Source: Caproiciproducens galactitolivorans (lineage in GTDB: Bacteria > Bacillota > Clostridia > Oscillospirales > Acutalibacteraceae). From it: a stretch of 64,000 nt of DNA. The notes beneath the pieces are model-generated. The model was not told the DNA's origin, searched no databases, and was given only the letters and a program-made list of their open reading frames with translations. Each line of letters begins with the position of its first letter. Position 1 is the stretch's first letter. This document shows, in pieces, positions 1 to 8,319 of this stretch. The stretch is taken from the NCBI RefSeq assembly GCF_004768785.1, contig NZ_SRMQ01000002.1:124001-188000 (forward strand), read 5' to 3'. Position numbers and translations under genes: made by a program.

Positions 1-1217
1 CAGTCGACGTCCTGTCCGACCATGCTGATCATATTCAGGCAGGTTTCAAAGTCGTCGTTGCAGAAATACAGGGCGATGACCTCCGCCGCCGCGTTCGGAT
101 ACGCGTGAATCCAGTTATATTCCATGTATTTTTTCTCGCAGACTTTCCATGCGGACATATAATCCTTCGACTGCTCGCACAGCTCCCATGCGGAGTGAAC
201 AACCTCGTAGTACTCGCTGTCATTTGGAATCATGTCGATCGCTTTGCGCACGATCTCCTTCATGCTTTTTTCGCAGAAGGCCATGGAGCACATAACGGCG
301 TTGAAAATTTCGCCCAGAACGCCGTTGTTATGGTGGGAAACCACACCGTCGCGGAAGGCCAGCTCCGCCGCGCGGCACGGATCCGCCGGGGCGCACATGC
401 CGCAGATTGCGCCGCGCATCTGTGCGCCGATCCACTCGCGGAACGGATTGGAACGGTATCCGCTTTCCGGCGGATATATCCCGAGCATAATATTTTTTAG
501 CGCGATATCTTCGGCGGACCAGCCGGACGGAATCAGAGCCGCCCATTCCTCCGCAATATCGGCAGAGGAGACTTGATAACCCTTTTTCGAAAAGGCTTCC
601 AGGAACGCCACTTCATAGGTAATGTCGTCATTGTAGGTGCTCGGCTTGCGAACATAGTCATGAATTTCGCCGAAGGCTTCTTTTATATGAGCGGAGTCGT
701 AGCCTTCAATCGCGGTACCGACCGCGGCGCCGATGATCTGGGCAACCCAGCCCGCAAAAATTTTCTTATCGAATTCGTCCGATCTCACATCGTGCGGTTG
801 GTAATAATAAAATTTTACAGCGGAAGCATATTTATCGAAATTGTCGTAAATCCGGTATTTTTTCCAGTAAGGATGCCCGTCGATCGGCTTTGCTTCATTT
901 AAAAGGCGGAAAACGCGCGAGGTAAGGCGGTACAGCGTTGCTTTATCCTCCTTTTCCCTTGCCTCCAGAGCCTGCGGAATCAATTTTTCGGCTTCCGTTA
1001 CGTCGTAACCCATGTTGTACATGGACTGGATACCGGAGAGAAGTACAATTTCCGGTGCGTAGGAACCCGGAACATGGCTCCCCCAGAGGAGCTTGAGCGC
1101 GTTCCAGTTTCCTTCGTCAACATCAAAAGCATTTTCCCATGTCTGTTCCTCTTCCTTCAAAACGACGGGAACTGCGTTGGAAATTAATTCATGGTTATAT
1201 TCATAAGCGCGTTTCAT
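1..1217 (-). CDS. ADP-ribosylglycohydrolase family protein (3' end outside window)
   Basis: The visible 405 residues have a roughly 150-residue N-terminal extension and then an ADP-ribosylglycohydrolase-type domain. The domain opens with AGWVAQIIGAAVGTAIEGY (155-173) and continues with YNDDITYE (195-202), which matches the metal-binding T-D-D region of the family. SHHNNGVLGEIFNAV follows near 294-308. The window ends just as the second metal motif begins (GQDVD, 401-405). The ATG follows GGGAGG. It is the last visible gene of the nucleoside operon, 31 nt after a nucleoside hydrolase. Family members hydrolyse N- or O-glycosidic bonds of ADP-ribose or related ribosides; a nucleoside-like or ADP-ribose-like substrate is inferred from the operon. 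The exact reaction is unknown. Confidence 0.8.
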   Translation of the reverse strand, partial: MKRAYEYNHELISNAVPVVLKEEEQTWENAFDVDEGNWNALKLLWGSHVPGSYAPEIVLLSGIQSMYNMGYDVTEAEKLIPQALEAREKEDKATLYRLTSRVFRLLNEAKPIDGHPYWKKYRIYDNFDKYASAVKFYYYQPHDVRSDEFDKKIFAGWVAQIIGAAVGTAIEGYDSAHIKEAFGEIHDYVRKPSTYNDDITYEVAFLEAFSKKGYQVSSADIAEEWAALIPSGWSAEDIALKNIMLGIYPPESGYRSNPFREWIGAQMRGAICGMCAPADPCRAAELAFRDGVVSHHNNGVLGEIFNAVMCSMAFCEKSMKEIVRKAIDMIPNDSEYYEVVHSAWELCEQSKDYMSAWKVCEKKYMEYNWIHAYPNAAAEVIALYFCNDDFETCLNMISMVGQDVD

Positions 1218-1248
1218 TTTTTTTCCTCCCTTTTATTATCAACCAATT

Positions 1249-2187
1249 CTATTGTGTACTGTAATGCTTCATCATTTCCTTGAGCAGATTCAGATAGGCC
1301 GCATGGTTTACTTCCAAGCCAACGGAGCAGTTGAGCGGCTTATCTTTGCAGACATGGTCAAAATCAACAACAGTACGCCCCATGTTCAGGCTGCTGGCGG
1401 TTTCAACGGCAACATAATAGTCTTTGCACTCCATGACGGACGGGTCGAGCACGTATGCTACGGCAAGCGCGTCGCTGAGGACGATATAATCTTTGTCGGA
1501 GCTTCGGTAGGCCTTCAGCACAAAGTCCCACAGGAAGGAGCAGTCCTTGGTGTACGGCGTGTCGATTGCCTTTAGCTCTTCAAGGTTATCCGGGGTTAGC
1601 TTGGACTTCATTGTTGCGTTCCAGCCGACCATTACAAGCGGCGTTCCCGAGCGGAATACAATTTTGGCGGCAAGCGGGTCGGCCACCGCATTGAATTCGC
1701 CGTAGGGAGAAGTGTTTCCAATGTCGCTGGAGCCTCCCATAATTACGATTCGGTGGATTAATTTGTGCAGGTCGGGGTATTTCAAAAGCGCGATCGCAAT
1801 ATTGGTGAGCGGCCCGATGGCAATAATTTCGAGCCTGCCGTTTTCCTTAACGGCGTGTTTATAAATAACATCCCATGCATAGTCAGGGGAAAGAGTTTTC
1901 ATTTCCGTTTTTAAAACAAGGTTTCCAAGCCCGTTTTCGCCGTGAATATGGCCGGCGGTTTGCGGCGGGGTATTGAGCGGCCGTTCCGCTCCTTTAGCAA
2001 CTTCGCAATCCATGTGAAAATAAGAGGCGATATCCAGGGCGTTCTTTGTGACAATTTCCGCCTTCTGATTGCCGGCAACGCTCGTGATTGCCTTAATATC
2101 CAGCTTATCGGAGCTGTTTGCAAGCATCAGCGCGAAAAAGTCGTCAATGCCCGGATCTGTATCAATGATAACCGGAATTTGTTCCAC
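1249..2187 (-). CDS. Nucleoside hydrolase (IUNH family), second copy
   Basis: This 312-residue protein is usual length for inosine/uridine-preferring nucleoside hydrolases, which split nucleosides to ribose and base in the cytoplasm. The calcium-binding signature DTDPGIDD is at 9-16 and the EFNAVADP block lies near 163-170. The position where many members have a catalytic His-Asp pair reads LSDALAVAY, so the histidine appears to be Ser. The start is GTG with AAGG eight bases upstream. It lies 15 nt downstream of a paralogous hydrolase, so two enzymes of probably different specificity are made together behind a nucleoside-type importer. The family call is firm; the base preference cannot be read from the sequence. 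Confidence 0.93.
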   Translation of the reverse strand: MEQIPVIIDTDPGIDDFFALMLANSSDKLDIKAITSVAGNQKAEIVTKNALDIASYFHMDCEVAKGAERPLNTPPQTAGHIHGENGLGNLVLKTEMKTLSPDYAWDVIYKHAVKENGRLEIIAIGPLTNIAIALLKYPDLHKLIHRIVIMGGSSDIGNTSPYGEFNAVADPLAAKIVFRSGTPLVMVGWNATMKSKLTPDNLEELKAIDTPYTKDCSFLWDFVLKAYRSSDKDYIVLSDALAVAYVLDPSVMECKDYYVAVETASSLNMGRTVVDFDHVCKDKPLNCSVGLEVNHAAYLNLLKEMMKHYSTQ

Positions 2188-2202
2188 GTTTCGTACCTTC
2201 TC

Positions 2203-3132
2203 TCAATCGTATTTGTTTACTGCGTCAATCACCATATTCACCAGTTTTTTCCGGTGGATACCCAGTAAAACATCGGTGTTGGGCTTGCGCCCACTGACGC
2301 CGATAAAGTCCGTTACGGTGCAGCCGGTCGTGAATTCACCGCAGGTGTCAATTGTTACATTCAAATGCTTGCTTTCAAAAATTTCCGGAGCAACCAACCA
2401 CGCTACCGCGCAAGGGTCGTGCATGGGCGCGAAATCCCAGCCGAGGCTGTTGTGGAATTTAATAAAAAACTCCAGAAGCTCGCCGACCATGCGGGCGACC
2501 TTGCCGCCCTGGTTTTTGATTTCCTGAATGTCCTCCGGATAAAAACGGGCTTTGTGCGTAACATCCAAGCCTGCCATGGTGATCGGAATGCCGGACTTGA
2601 AAACGATGTCCGCCGCCTCCGGGTCAACCAGAATATTGAATTCCGCTGCCGGAGCCCAGTTGCCGCCGATTGCCGCGCCGCCCATTAGGCTGATCCGGTC
2701 AATTCTGCTTTTTAAACGCGGATAAGCGAGAAGGAAAACCGCAATATTTGTCAGCGGTCCTGTGGCGACCAATGTCACCTTGTCCTCGCTTTTTTCAACA
2801 ACCTCCGCCATGAGCTGTACGGCGGGAATCGCAAGAGGTTTTCGCGTGGGCTGCGGAAGTTCAGGGCCATCCAGCCCGGAATCGCCGTGAACACTGGGCG
2901 CGATGATCAAATCCCGGCTCATCGGCTGGTCGGCGCCAACGGCGACAGGAATCTCTTTGCCGATATATTGCAGAATGCGTAAAGCGTTGTTCGTTGTTTT
3001 CTGAACAGTTTGGTTGCCGCCCACGGTGGTAACAGCCTTGACATCGAGCTTGTCGCAGGAACAAGCGAGAATCAGGGCAATCGCGTCATCATGTCCGGGG
3101 TCGCAATCCATGATAATGCTTTTTTTCTTCAT
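2203..3132 (-). CDS. Nucleoside hydrolase (IUNH family), first copy
   Basis: A 309-residue member of the inosine/uridine nucleoside hydrolase family. The Asp cluster is MDCDPGHDD (8-16), with EFNILVDPEAA in the middle and a conserved-looking MHDPCAVAW His-Asp motif in the C-terminal third. It should release the base from a ribonucleoside imported by the upstream ABC transporter. It is separated from the binding-protein gene by 76 nt containing a perfect 12-bp hairpin, so it may be expressed below the level of the binding protein. The downstream paralogue differs at the His-Asp site, suggesting division of labour. The natural substrate is not determinable here. Confidence 0.93.
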   Translation of the reverse strand: MKKKSIIMDCDPGHDDAIALILACSCDKLDVKAVTTVGGNQTVQKTTNNALRILQYIGKEIPVAVGADQPMSRDLIIAPSVHGDSGLDGPELPQPTRKPLAIPAVQLMAEVVEKSEDKVTLVATGPLTNIAVFLLAYPRLKSRIDRISLMGGAAIGGNWAPAAEFNILVDPEAADIVFKSGIPITMAGLDVTHKARFYPEDIQEIKNQGGKVARMVGELLEFFIKFHNSLGWDFAPMHDPCAVAWLVAPEIFESKHLNVTIDTCGEFTTGCTVTDFIGVSGRKPNTDVLLGIHRKKLVNMVIDAVNKYD

Positions 3133-3162
3133 GAAAACACCTTCATTTTTTTCGTTTTAATG

Positions 3163-3193
3163 AAAAGGCAAAGGTTGTTCGCCTTTGCCTTTT
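3163..3193 (-). terminator. Perfect hairpin between binding-protein and hydrolase genes
   Basis: Two 12-base arms (3163-3174 and 3182-3193) pair perfectly around a 7-base loop. On the minus strand the arm ends in TTTT. It follows the BMP lipoprotein stop by 15 nt and precedes the first nucleoside hydrolase, so it could be a leaky terminator or an mRNA 3'-end stabiliser inside the operon. Confidence 0.7.
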
Positions 3194-3208
3194 AAAGTAT
3201 GTTTCCGC

Positions 3209-4333
3209 TTACGGTCTTACAGACTTTCTTGCGGCTTCGATTTCGCTGGTGGATTTACCGAATGCAGAGTCAACTTTAATGCTTCCGCTCTTGATTTTTT
3301 CTGCGTATTCCGCTACCTTGTCCTGAACGTCCTTTGTAACATTCTTGTTGTACGTTCCAAGTCCTACGCAGTCATCCGCAAGGCCGAGGCTTTCGCTTTG
3401 GCCGTATTTCAGAGTGCCGGCCTGTGCTTCTTTTACTGCTTTTGTAATGGATATGTCAACTCTCTTCAGGGCGGAGGTCAGAATGGACTGTGCTTTTGCC
3501 GGGTCGCTGGACTGGAAGGCCAAAGCCTGGTCGCTGTCAACACCGATGACGTATTTGCCCTTTGCCGCGCATCCGTCAATAACACCCAAGCCTGCGTTGC
3601 TTGCGACTTGGAAGATAACGTCGGCACCCTGGTTGATCTGCGCTAAGGTCAGCTCTTTTGCGTGTGCGGTATCCGTAAAGTTACCGACATAGGAAATCAA
3701 AATCTTGATGTTCGGGTTTACGGCTTTCGCGCCCTGGATGTAACCCATCAAAAAGTCGTTGATAACGGTGTTCTCCATGCCGCCGACAAAGCCGAGCTTA
3801 CCGGTCTTTGAAGTAAGGGCACCTGCTACGCCAGCCAGGAAAGAGCATTCGTTCTGTTTGTATTCGATGGAGTAAACGTTGCTGCATTTGCCGTCCGTGT
3901 AGTCAACGCTGGAGTCGAAGATGATGTACTTCTTGTCCGGATACTGCGCGGCAATCTGCGCAAGCTTTTCGGACATCTGCCATGTGCCGACGATGATGAT
4001 GTCGTAGTCCGGGTTTTCGGAAGCGTCGGTCAAAGCCGGCACCCATTTTGTTTCGTCCGCGGTCATTTCAATGACCTTTGTGGTGCAGCCCAGTTCGGAC
4101 TCCATCATTTTTGCGCCGTTTGCTGCGGAATCAAAGAACGCTTTGTCGCCCAAAGTGCCATTTAACAGGATAGCGACGTTTAATTTTTTGCCGGAGGCTG
4201 CCGAACCGCTTTGTGAAGTGCTTCCGGCAGGTTCCTCGCTCTTGGCCTCTTGGGAAGAACAGCCGGTCAAGGCGAATGTCAAGGACATTGCTGCGATTAA
4301 TAGTGCGGATAACAGTCTTTTTCCAATCTTCAT
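3209..4333 (-). CDS. BMP-family (PnrA/NupN-like) substrate-binding lipoprotein
   Basis: This 374-residue protein has a signal peptide with a lipobox ending at Cys25 (FALTGC), a Ser/Gly-rich linker to about residue 48, then a periplasmic-binding-protein fold of the basic membrane protein family (LNVAILLNGTLGDKAFFDSA; GKLGFVGGMEN; VIGVDSDQA). BMP proteins such as PnrA and B. subtilis NupN capture purine nucleosides outside the membrane. It is encoded directly after the two permeases and ahead of two nucleoside hydrolases, which supports a nucleoside ligand. The ATG is preceded by AAGGAG. A hairpin follows the stop codon. Confidence in family and role is high; the exact ligand is inferred. Confidence 0.92.
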   Translation of the reverse strand: MKIGKRLLSALLIAAMSLTFALTGCSSQEAKSEEPAGSTSQSGSAASGKKLNVAILLNGTLGDKAFFDSAANGAKMMESELGCTTKVIEMTADETKWVPALTDASENPDYDIIIVGTWQMSEKLAQIAAQYPDKKYIIFDSSVDYTDGKCSNVYSIEYKQNECSFLAGVAGALTSKTGKLGFVGGMENTVINDFLMGYIQGAKAVNPNIKILISYVGNFTDTAHAKELTLAQINQGADVIFQVASNAGLGVIDGCAAKGKYVIGVDSDQALAFQSSDPAKAQSILTSALKRVDISITKAVKEAQAGTLKYGQSESLGLADDCVGLGTYNKNVTKDVQDKVAEYAEKIKSGSIKVDSAFGKSTSEIEAARKSVRP

Positions 4334-4376
4334 ATTATTCTCTCCTTTTCAATCAGCGTTTAATTATGTATTGAAT

Positions 4377-4408
4377 CCCCGCCCCGGCCGCTGTTATCCG
4401 CGGCGGGG
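4377..4408 (-). repeat. GC-rich intergenic hairpin
   Basis: Arms 4377-4387 and 4398-4408 pair over 11 positions with one mismatch. It sits between the second permease stop and the binding-protein start. There is no clear T-run, so it may separate expression of the binding protein from the membrane subunits instead of terminating. Confidence 0.45.
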
Positions 4409-4443
4409 AATTACGGCATAGCATCGAAGAAACAACTGGTGTA

Positions 4444-5373
4444 TTATTTGGAGATACCGATTTTCTTCTCTTTTCTGTTTCTCATTACGGAATAGACGAT
4501 CAATCCGACAATGGTTAAGGCGTAAGGGATCATCTGGACAAACTGAACCGGGATATTCAAAACCTGCAGGTTGGTTGCAAGGGCGTCGGCCGCGCCGAAG
4601 ATCAGCGAGGAACCCATGATACCCACCGGAGTACCCGTTCCGAGCGCCTCCGCAGCTAGTGCGATGAAGCCTCTGCCGGCGACCATGTCGCGCGAGAACT
4701 TGTCCATATAGCCCATCGACATGTAAGCGCCGCCGATGGAAGCGAGAACGCCACTGATGATCAGGACGATATACTGGATTTTCCTTACGTTGATGCCGAC
4801 GCTTTCCGCGGCGTTCGGATTTTCGCCGACAACGCGGATGCGCAGCCCAAGAGGTGTTTTATAAAGCAAAAGCCAGATCAGGAATACGGAAAGGAAGGCA
4901 ATATAGGTTAAAAGGTTATGGCCGGAAAGGATGCTGCCCAAAACCGGAATATTCCCAATTACGGGGATATTGATGGAGGGCATGGTCAGGCTTTTAAGAG
5001 AAGTGGAATTTCCTTTGTCCCCGCAGATGGAATACAGCACAAAGATGGTTCCGCCCGATGCCATCAGGTTGATTGCAATACCAACCAGAATGATGTCGGC
5101 TTTCAGGTTCAGGGCGCTGTAAGCCATAATTAGGCCGAAAACCACGCCGGTGATGATTGCAAAAATAAGGCCGAGAAATGCGCTGTGAAAAGCGGCGCTT
5201 GCCACGACGCCAGCCAGCGCGGAACAGAGCATGATTCCCTCCAGGCCGATGTTCATAACACCGGCCCGGTCGGTAATCAGGGCGGCCAAAGCCGCCAGCA
5301 GGATCGGCGTTGTAAGCCGGATCACTGAAAAAAGAAAACTTGCTGAGAAGATTGTAGCCATTACAGCGTTCAT
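4444..5373 (-). CDS. Nucleoside-type ABC transporter permease (NupQ-like)
   Basis: A 309-residue, highly hydrophobic inner-membrane subunit of the branched-chain/ribose-type permease family (BPD_transp_2). It carries family blocks such as LTTPILLAALAALITDRAGV and VMNIGLEGIMLCSAL near the N-terminus, and GENPNAAESVGI before the last helices. Length and order match B. subtilis NupQ/YufQ. It pairs with the longer permease encoded one nucleotide upstream, and both should couple to the ATPase gene that begins the operon. The ATG follows AGGAGG. The role in nucleoside uptake rests on the neighbours and on the BMP-type binding protein. Confidence 0.9.
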   Translation of the reverse strand: MNAVMATIFSASFLFSVIRLTTPILLAALAALITDRAGVMNIGLEGIMLCSALAGVVASAAFHSAFLGLIFAIITGVVFGLIMAYSALNLKADIILVGIAINLMASGGTIFVLYSICGDKGNSTSLKSLTMPSINIPVIGNIPVLGSILSGHNLLTYIAFLSVFLIWLLLYKTPLGLRIRVVGENPNAAESVGINVRKIQYIVLIISGVLASIGGAYMSMGYMDKFSRDMVAGRGFIALAAEALGTGTPVGIMGSSLIFGAADALATNLQVLNIPVQFVQMIPYALTIVGLIVYSVMRNRKEKKIGISK

Positions 5374-5374
5374 G

Positions 5375-6463
5375 TTAAGCTTCCTCCTTTACTTGTCTCT
5401 GGGAATTCTTAACAATCATCTTGTGCTTGTAAGTATCCAGGAACATCTTGCCCGCGATTAATACAACGATAATTGCTTGAATGATCGAGACCACTTCCGG
5501 TGCAACGTCGGATCTTCTGGACATAATGTCCGCGCCGACGCGCAGGTAAGCGAGGAAGAAAGCCGCAAGGGGGATAAATTTCGGGTTGTTTTTCGCTAGA
5601 ATGGAAATGATGATGCCATCAAATCCATAACCCGGAAGGCTTACCCAGGAAAAGCGGGTGTACATTCCCAAAACCTGTGTCGCGCCACCCATTCCGGCAA
5701 GCGCGCCGCCCGCAATCTGGGAAAGGATGATGGTGCTGCCGACGCCGATGCCGGAGTATTTTGCAAAATTTTCATTTTGCCCGGTGATACGGATCGCATA
5801 GCCCCATTTTGTCCTGTACAGGAACAGGTAGGTCAGAACGACCATCACAATTGCTATGAAAATACCCATGTGCACCCCGGTTTTCGGGATGATGACAGCC
5901 AGTCTTGCACTTTTCGGGAAAGAATGGGAGGCGATATAGCCTGCGTCCGGGTCCATGAGCATGTATTGAAGGATATAGCTTCCGAAGAACAAAGCGATGT
6001 AGTTCAGCATGAGGGAGGAAACAACTTCATTTGCTTTCCATTTTACTTTTAATATGGCGGGGATGAGGCAAAGCACAACGCCGAACAGCGCGCCTGCCAG
6101 AAGGGCCACAACGGCATGGATAACCGAAGGCATCTTCACGCCGACGGCGATCATTGCGGCGCCCAGACCGCCAAGAAAGAAGGAGCCTTCCGCCGCCATG
6201 TTAAATTGGTTGCATTGGAACATTACTGCGATGGAAAGGCCGCCGAATGTAAGCGGGATGAAAAGTTCCAGCACGTTGCCGAAATTCCGCATAGTCATAA
6301 TTGGGCCTGCCAAAAACCATTTCAATGCGTTCAGCGGCTGTTTACTTGCAAACATAATCAAAAGCAAAGCGACCAGTAACGAAATTCCGATTGCAACAAT
6401 GACTCTGAAAATTTCGAACCTATTCTCGATTGTTTTGCTGGAGTACGATTGCTTATTTTTCAT
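5375..6463 (-). CDS. Nucleoside-type ABC transporter permease (NupP-like)
   Basis: The larger of two membrane subunits, 362 residues from the chosen start, with about eight to ten hydrophobic segments and the family blocks FGGLSIAVMFQCNQFNMAAE and ITGQNENFAKYSGIG. It resembles NupP/YufP of the guanosine importer. I chose ATG at 6463, nine bases after GGAG, over an ATG at 6472 that directly abuts the same ribosome binding site. The gene overlaps the end of the ATPase gene by 11 nt, consistent with translational coupling. It should form the translocation pore with the next permease. Family call is firm. Confidence 0.9.
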   Translation of the reverse strand: MKNKQSYSSKTIENRFEIFRVIVAIGISLLVALLLIMFASKQPLNALKWFLAGPIMTMRNFGNVLELFIPLTFGGLSIAVMFQCNQFNMAAEGSFFLGGLGAAMIAVGVKMPSVIHAVVALLAGALFGVVLCLIPAILKVKWKANEVVSSLMLNYIALFFGSYILQYMLMDPDAGYIASHSFPKSARLAVIIPKTGVHMGIFIAIVMVVLTYLFLYRTKWGYAIRITGQNENFAKYSGIGVGSTIILSQIAGGALAGMGGATQVLGMYTRFSWVSLPGYGFDGIIISILAKNNPKFIPLAAFFLAYLRVGADIMSRRSDVAPEVVSIIQAIIVVLIAGKMFLDTYKHKMIVKNSQRQVKEEA

Positions 6464-8021
6464 GAATGACATCTCCTATTTCTTCGGGCGACATTTTTTT
6501 GATGCCCAGCATATATTCTCCCATTTCCTTCTCGGTAATGTTTTTAGTATCGGGGAAATATGCTACGATCTCTCCTTCATACATAACGATCAAGCTGTCG
6601 GAGAGCTCCATGACTTCGTTCAGGTCCGCGGAAATAAGCACAATGGCAGAACCCTGGTCGCGAAGTTTTACAATCTGTTTACGGACAAATTCTGTGGCGC
6701 CAACGTCGATGCCTCTGGTCGGCTGATCAACCAGAATAAAGTCCGGATTGGAAGAAAATTCCCTTGCGACAACGACTTTCTGAATGTTACCGCCGGAGAG
6801 CATCCGGATTGGCTGTTCCCTTCCGTCGCACTTTACAAGGTATTCCTTTATATTCCTGTCCGCTTCCTCGTTGATCATTTTGGCCTTTTGCAGTCCGCTA
6901 TGGTTATATTCCTTTTTATAGAAACGGTCGGAAATCAGATTTTCCTTTATACTGACGTCGCCCGCGATGCCGAAGGTCATACGGTCCTCCGGAACATGGG
7001 ACGTTTTCAGCTCCCGGATTTTGCGAATGGAAAGATTCTGAATTTCCACGCCCTTGATTTTTACACTACCATTAAAATACGGCCTTAAGCCGGTAAGAAT
7101 TTCAGCAAGCTCGCTCTGCCCGTTCCCTTCAACGCCGGCAATGCCGAAGATCTCGCCTCTGCGCACGTCGAAGCTGACATTGTTCAGAATCGTCTTACCG
7201 AACTTGTTAACGGCGGACAGTTCGCGGACGCTAAGGATGTTTTCTGCCGGATGGGCCTCTGTTTTCTGGATATCAAGAACGACGTTGCGCCCCACCATGC
7301 TGTTGGAGATGTCCTGTTCGCTCAGTTCTTTCACATCTGCCTCGCCAACCGAGCGCCCGTCCCTTAAAATGGTGATTCTGTCGCAGATTTCCTTTATTTC
7401 CCTTAATTTGTGGGAGATGAAAATAATGGTATGGCCCTGCTTTTTCAGTTCTTTCAACTGTACGAACAGTTCCGTTGTTTCCTGTGGGGTTAATACGGCG
7501 GTAGGTTCGTCTAAAATCAGGATTTGGGCTCCGCGCATAAGTGCCTTTAAAATTTCAACCTTTTGTTTCTGCCCGACAGGAAGGTCTTTCACGTGCGCTT
7601 TGGGGTCAATGTCAAAGTTGTATTTTTTCGCAACATCCTCTGTCATTTGCACGGCTTTGGCAAAATCGAAAAGGAACATGTTTTTCGGTTCAATTCCCAT
7701 TACCATATTTTCAGCAACGGTGAGGGAGGGGGCCAGCATAAAATGCTGATGAACCATTCCGATTCCATATTTGATCGCGCTGGACGGATTGTGAATCTGA
7801 ACTTCCTTTCCGTTCAGAAGGATTCTGCCGGAATCGGGGGTTTCAATGCCGAAAAGGACTTTCATCAGCGTGCTTTTTCCGGCTCCGTTTTCGCCGACCA
7901 GGGCGTGGATTTCCCCTTTACGAACGGAAAAGTTCACGTTTTTATTGGCAACAAATCCGTTTGGGTAAACCTTTGTGATGTTTTCCATGACTAAAACATT
8001 GTCTGCAACATTTTCTGCCAT
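6453..8021 (-). CDS. Nucleoside-type ABC transporter ATP-binding protein (NupO-like)
   Basis: A duplicated ATPase of about 522 residues: domain 1 has Walker A GENGAGKST and a Walker B LILDEPTAVL; domain 2 has the degenerate P-loop GVEGNGQSEL and the signature LSGGNIQKV with FILVDQPTRGID. This architecture is typical of RbsA/YufO-type transporters for sugars and nucleosides. I prefer ATG 8021 (MAENVADN), with GGAG ten bases upstream, over a TTG at 8069 lacking a ribosome binding site. It is the first gene of the operon and sits behind a strong promoter with a LacI-type operator. It powers the two permeases encoded downstream. Confidence 0.92.
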   Translation of the reverse strand: MAENVADNVLVMENITKVYPNGFVANKNVNFSVRKGEIHALVGENGAGKSTLMKVLFGIETPDSGRILLNGKEVQIHNPSSAIKYGIGMVHQHFMLAPSLTVAENMVMGIEPKNMFLFDFAKAVQMTEDVAKKYNFDIDPKAHVKDLPVGQKQKVEILKALMRGAQILILDEPTAVLTPQETTELFVQLKELKKQGHTIIFISHKLREIKEICDRITILRDGRSVGEADVKELSEQDISNSMVGRNVVLDIQKTEAHPAENILSVRELSAVNKFGKTILNNVSFDVRRGEIFGIAGVEGNGQSELAEILTGLRPYFNGSVKIKGVEIQNLSIRKIRELKTSHVPEDRMTFGIAGDVSIKENLISDRFYKKEYNHSGLQKAKMINEEADRNIKEYLVKCDGREQPIRMLSGGNIQKVVVAREFSSNPDFILVDQPTRGIDVGATEFVRKQIVKLRDQGSAIVLISADLNEVMELSDSLIVMYEGEIVAYFPDTKNITEKEMGEYMLGIKKMSPEEIGDVIHEK

Positions 8022-8100
8022 TTCCGTAGCACTCCATTCTTGAATGAAATAGCGATGATTTCCCCGCAAAATAGTTATGCAGGACGGACTTTATGGGTTG

Positions 8101-8114
8101 GTAAAATGTTTTAC
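8101..8114. promoter_or_regulatory. LacI-type operator, copy 1 (importer side)
   Basis: GTAAAATGTTTTAC has mirrored GTAAAA/TTTTAC arms around a central TG. It lies in the leader of the importer operon, about 30 nt past the predicted transcription start. The same 12-bp core recurs at 8275-8286. The bound protein is inferred to be the LacI regulator at 8320. Confidence 0.75.
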
Positions 8115-8147
8115 TAAACTAGCAAAAGCAATGACTCGAATATCAAT

Positions 8148-8176
8148 ATATTAGGCTGAATCAGTCGAAATGTCAA
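8148..8176 (-). promoter_or_regulatory. Sigma-A promoter of the nucleoside importer operon
   Basis: On the minus strand TTGACA (8176-8171), a 17-nt spacer and TAATAT (8153-8148) give a near-consensus vegetative promoter pointing into the ATPase gene. The operator at 8101-8114 lies just downstream. Confidence 0.8.
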
Positions 8177-8237
8177 TATATTTATCAAAATTATTTGCAC
8201 ATTTTAATCTATTATTGGATAGAATATAATATTTTGC

Positions 8238-8265
8238 TTGATTTTCGATTGATTTATGTTATACT
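8238..8265 (+). promoter_or_regulatory. Promoter of the LacI regulator gene
   Basis: TTGATT (8238-8243), a 16-nt spacer and TATACT (8260-8265), with an extended TG at 8257-8258. Operator copy 2 begins ten bases after the -10 box and so covers the transcription start, as expected for autorepression. Confidence 0.75.
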
Positions 8266-8274
8266 GAATTTCAG

Positions 8275-8286
8275 TAAAATGTTTTA
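8275..8286. promoter_or_regulatory. LacI-type operator, copy 2 (regulator side)
   Basis: TAAAATGTTTTA repeats the core of the copy at 8102-8113 exactly. It covers the start region of the regulator transcript. Confidence 0.75.
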
Positions 8287-8319
8287 TCAATTTCAAAATG
8301 CTAAAGAGGAGGGCCTGCT

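Noticed and set aside
6009-7088. Long 359-codon plus-strand frame opposite the importer permease and ATPase genes
   Set aside because: It runs antisense to two clearly homologous genes with intact family motifs, and has no ribosome binding site or recognisable domain.
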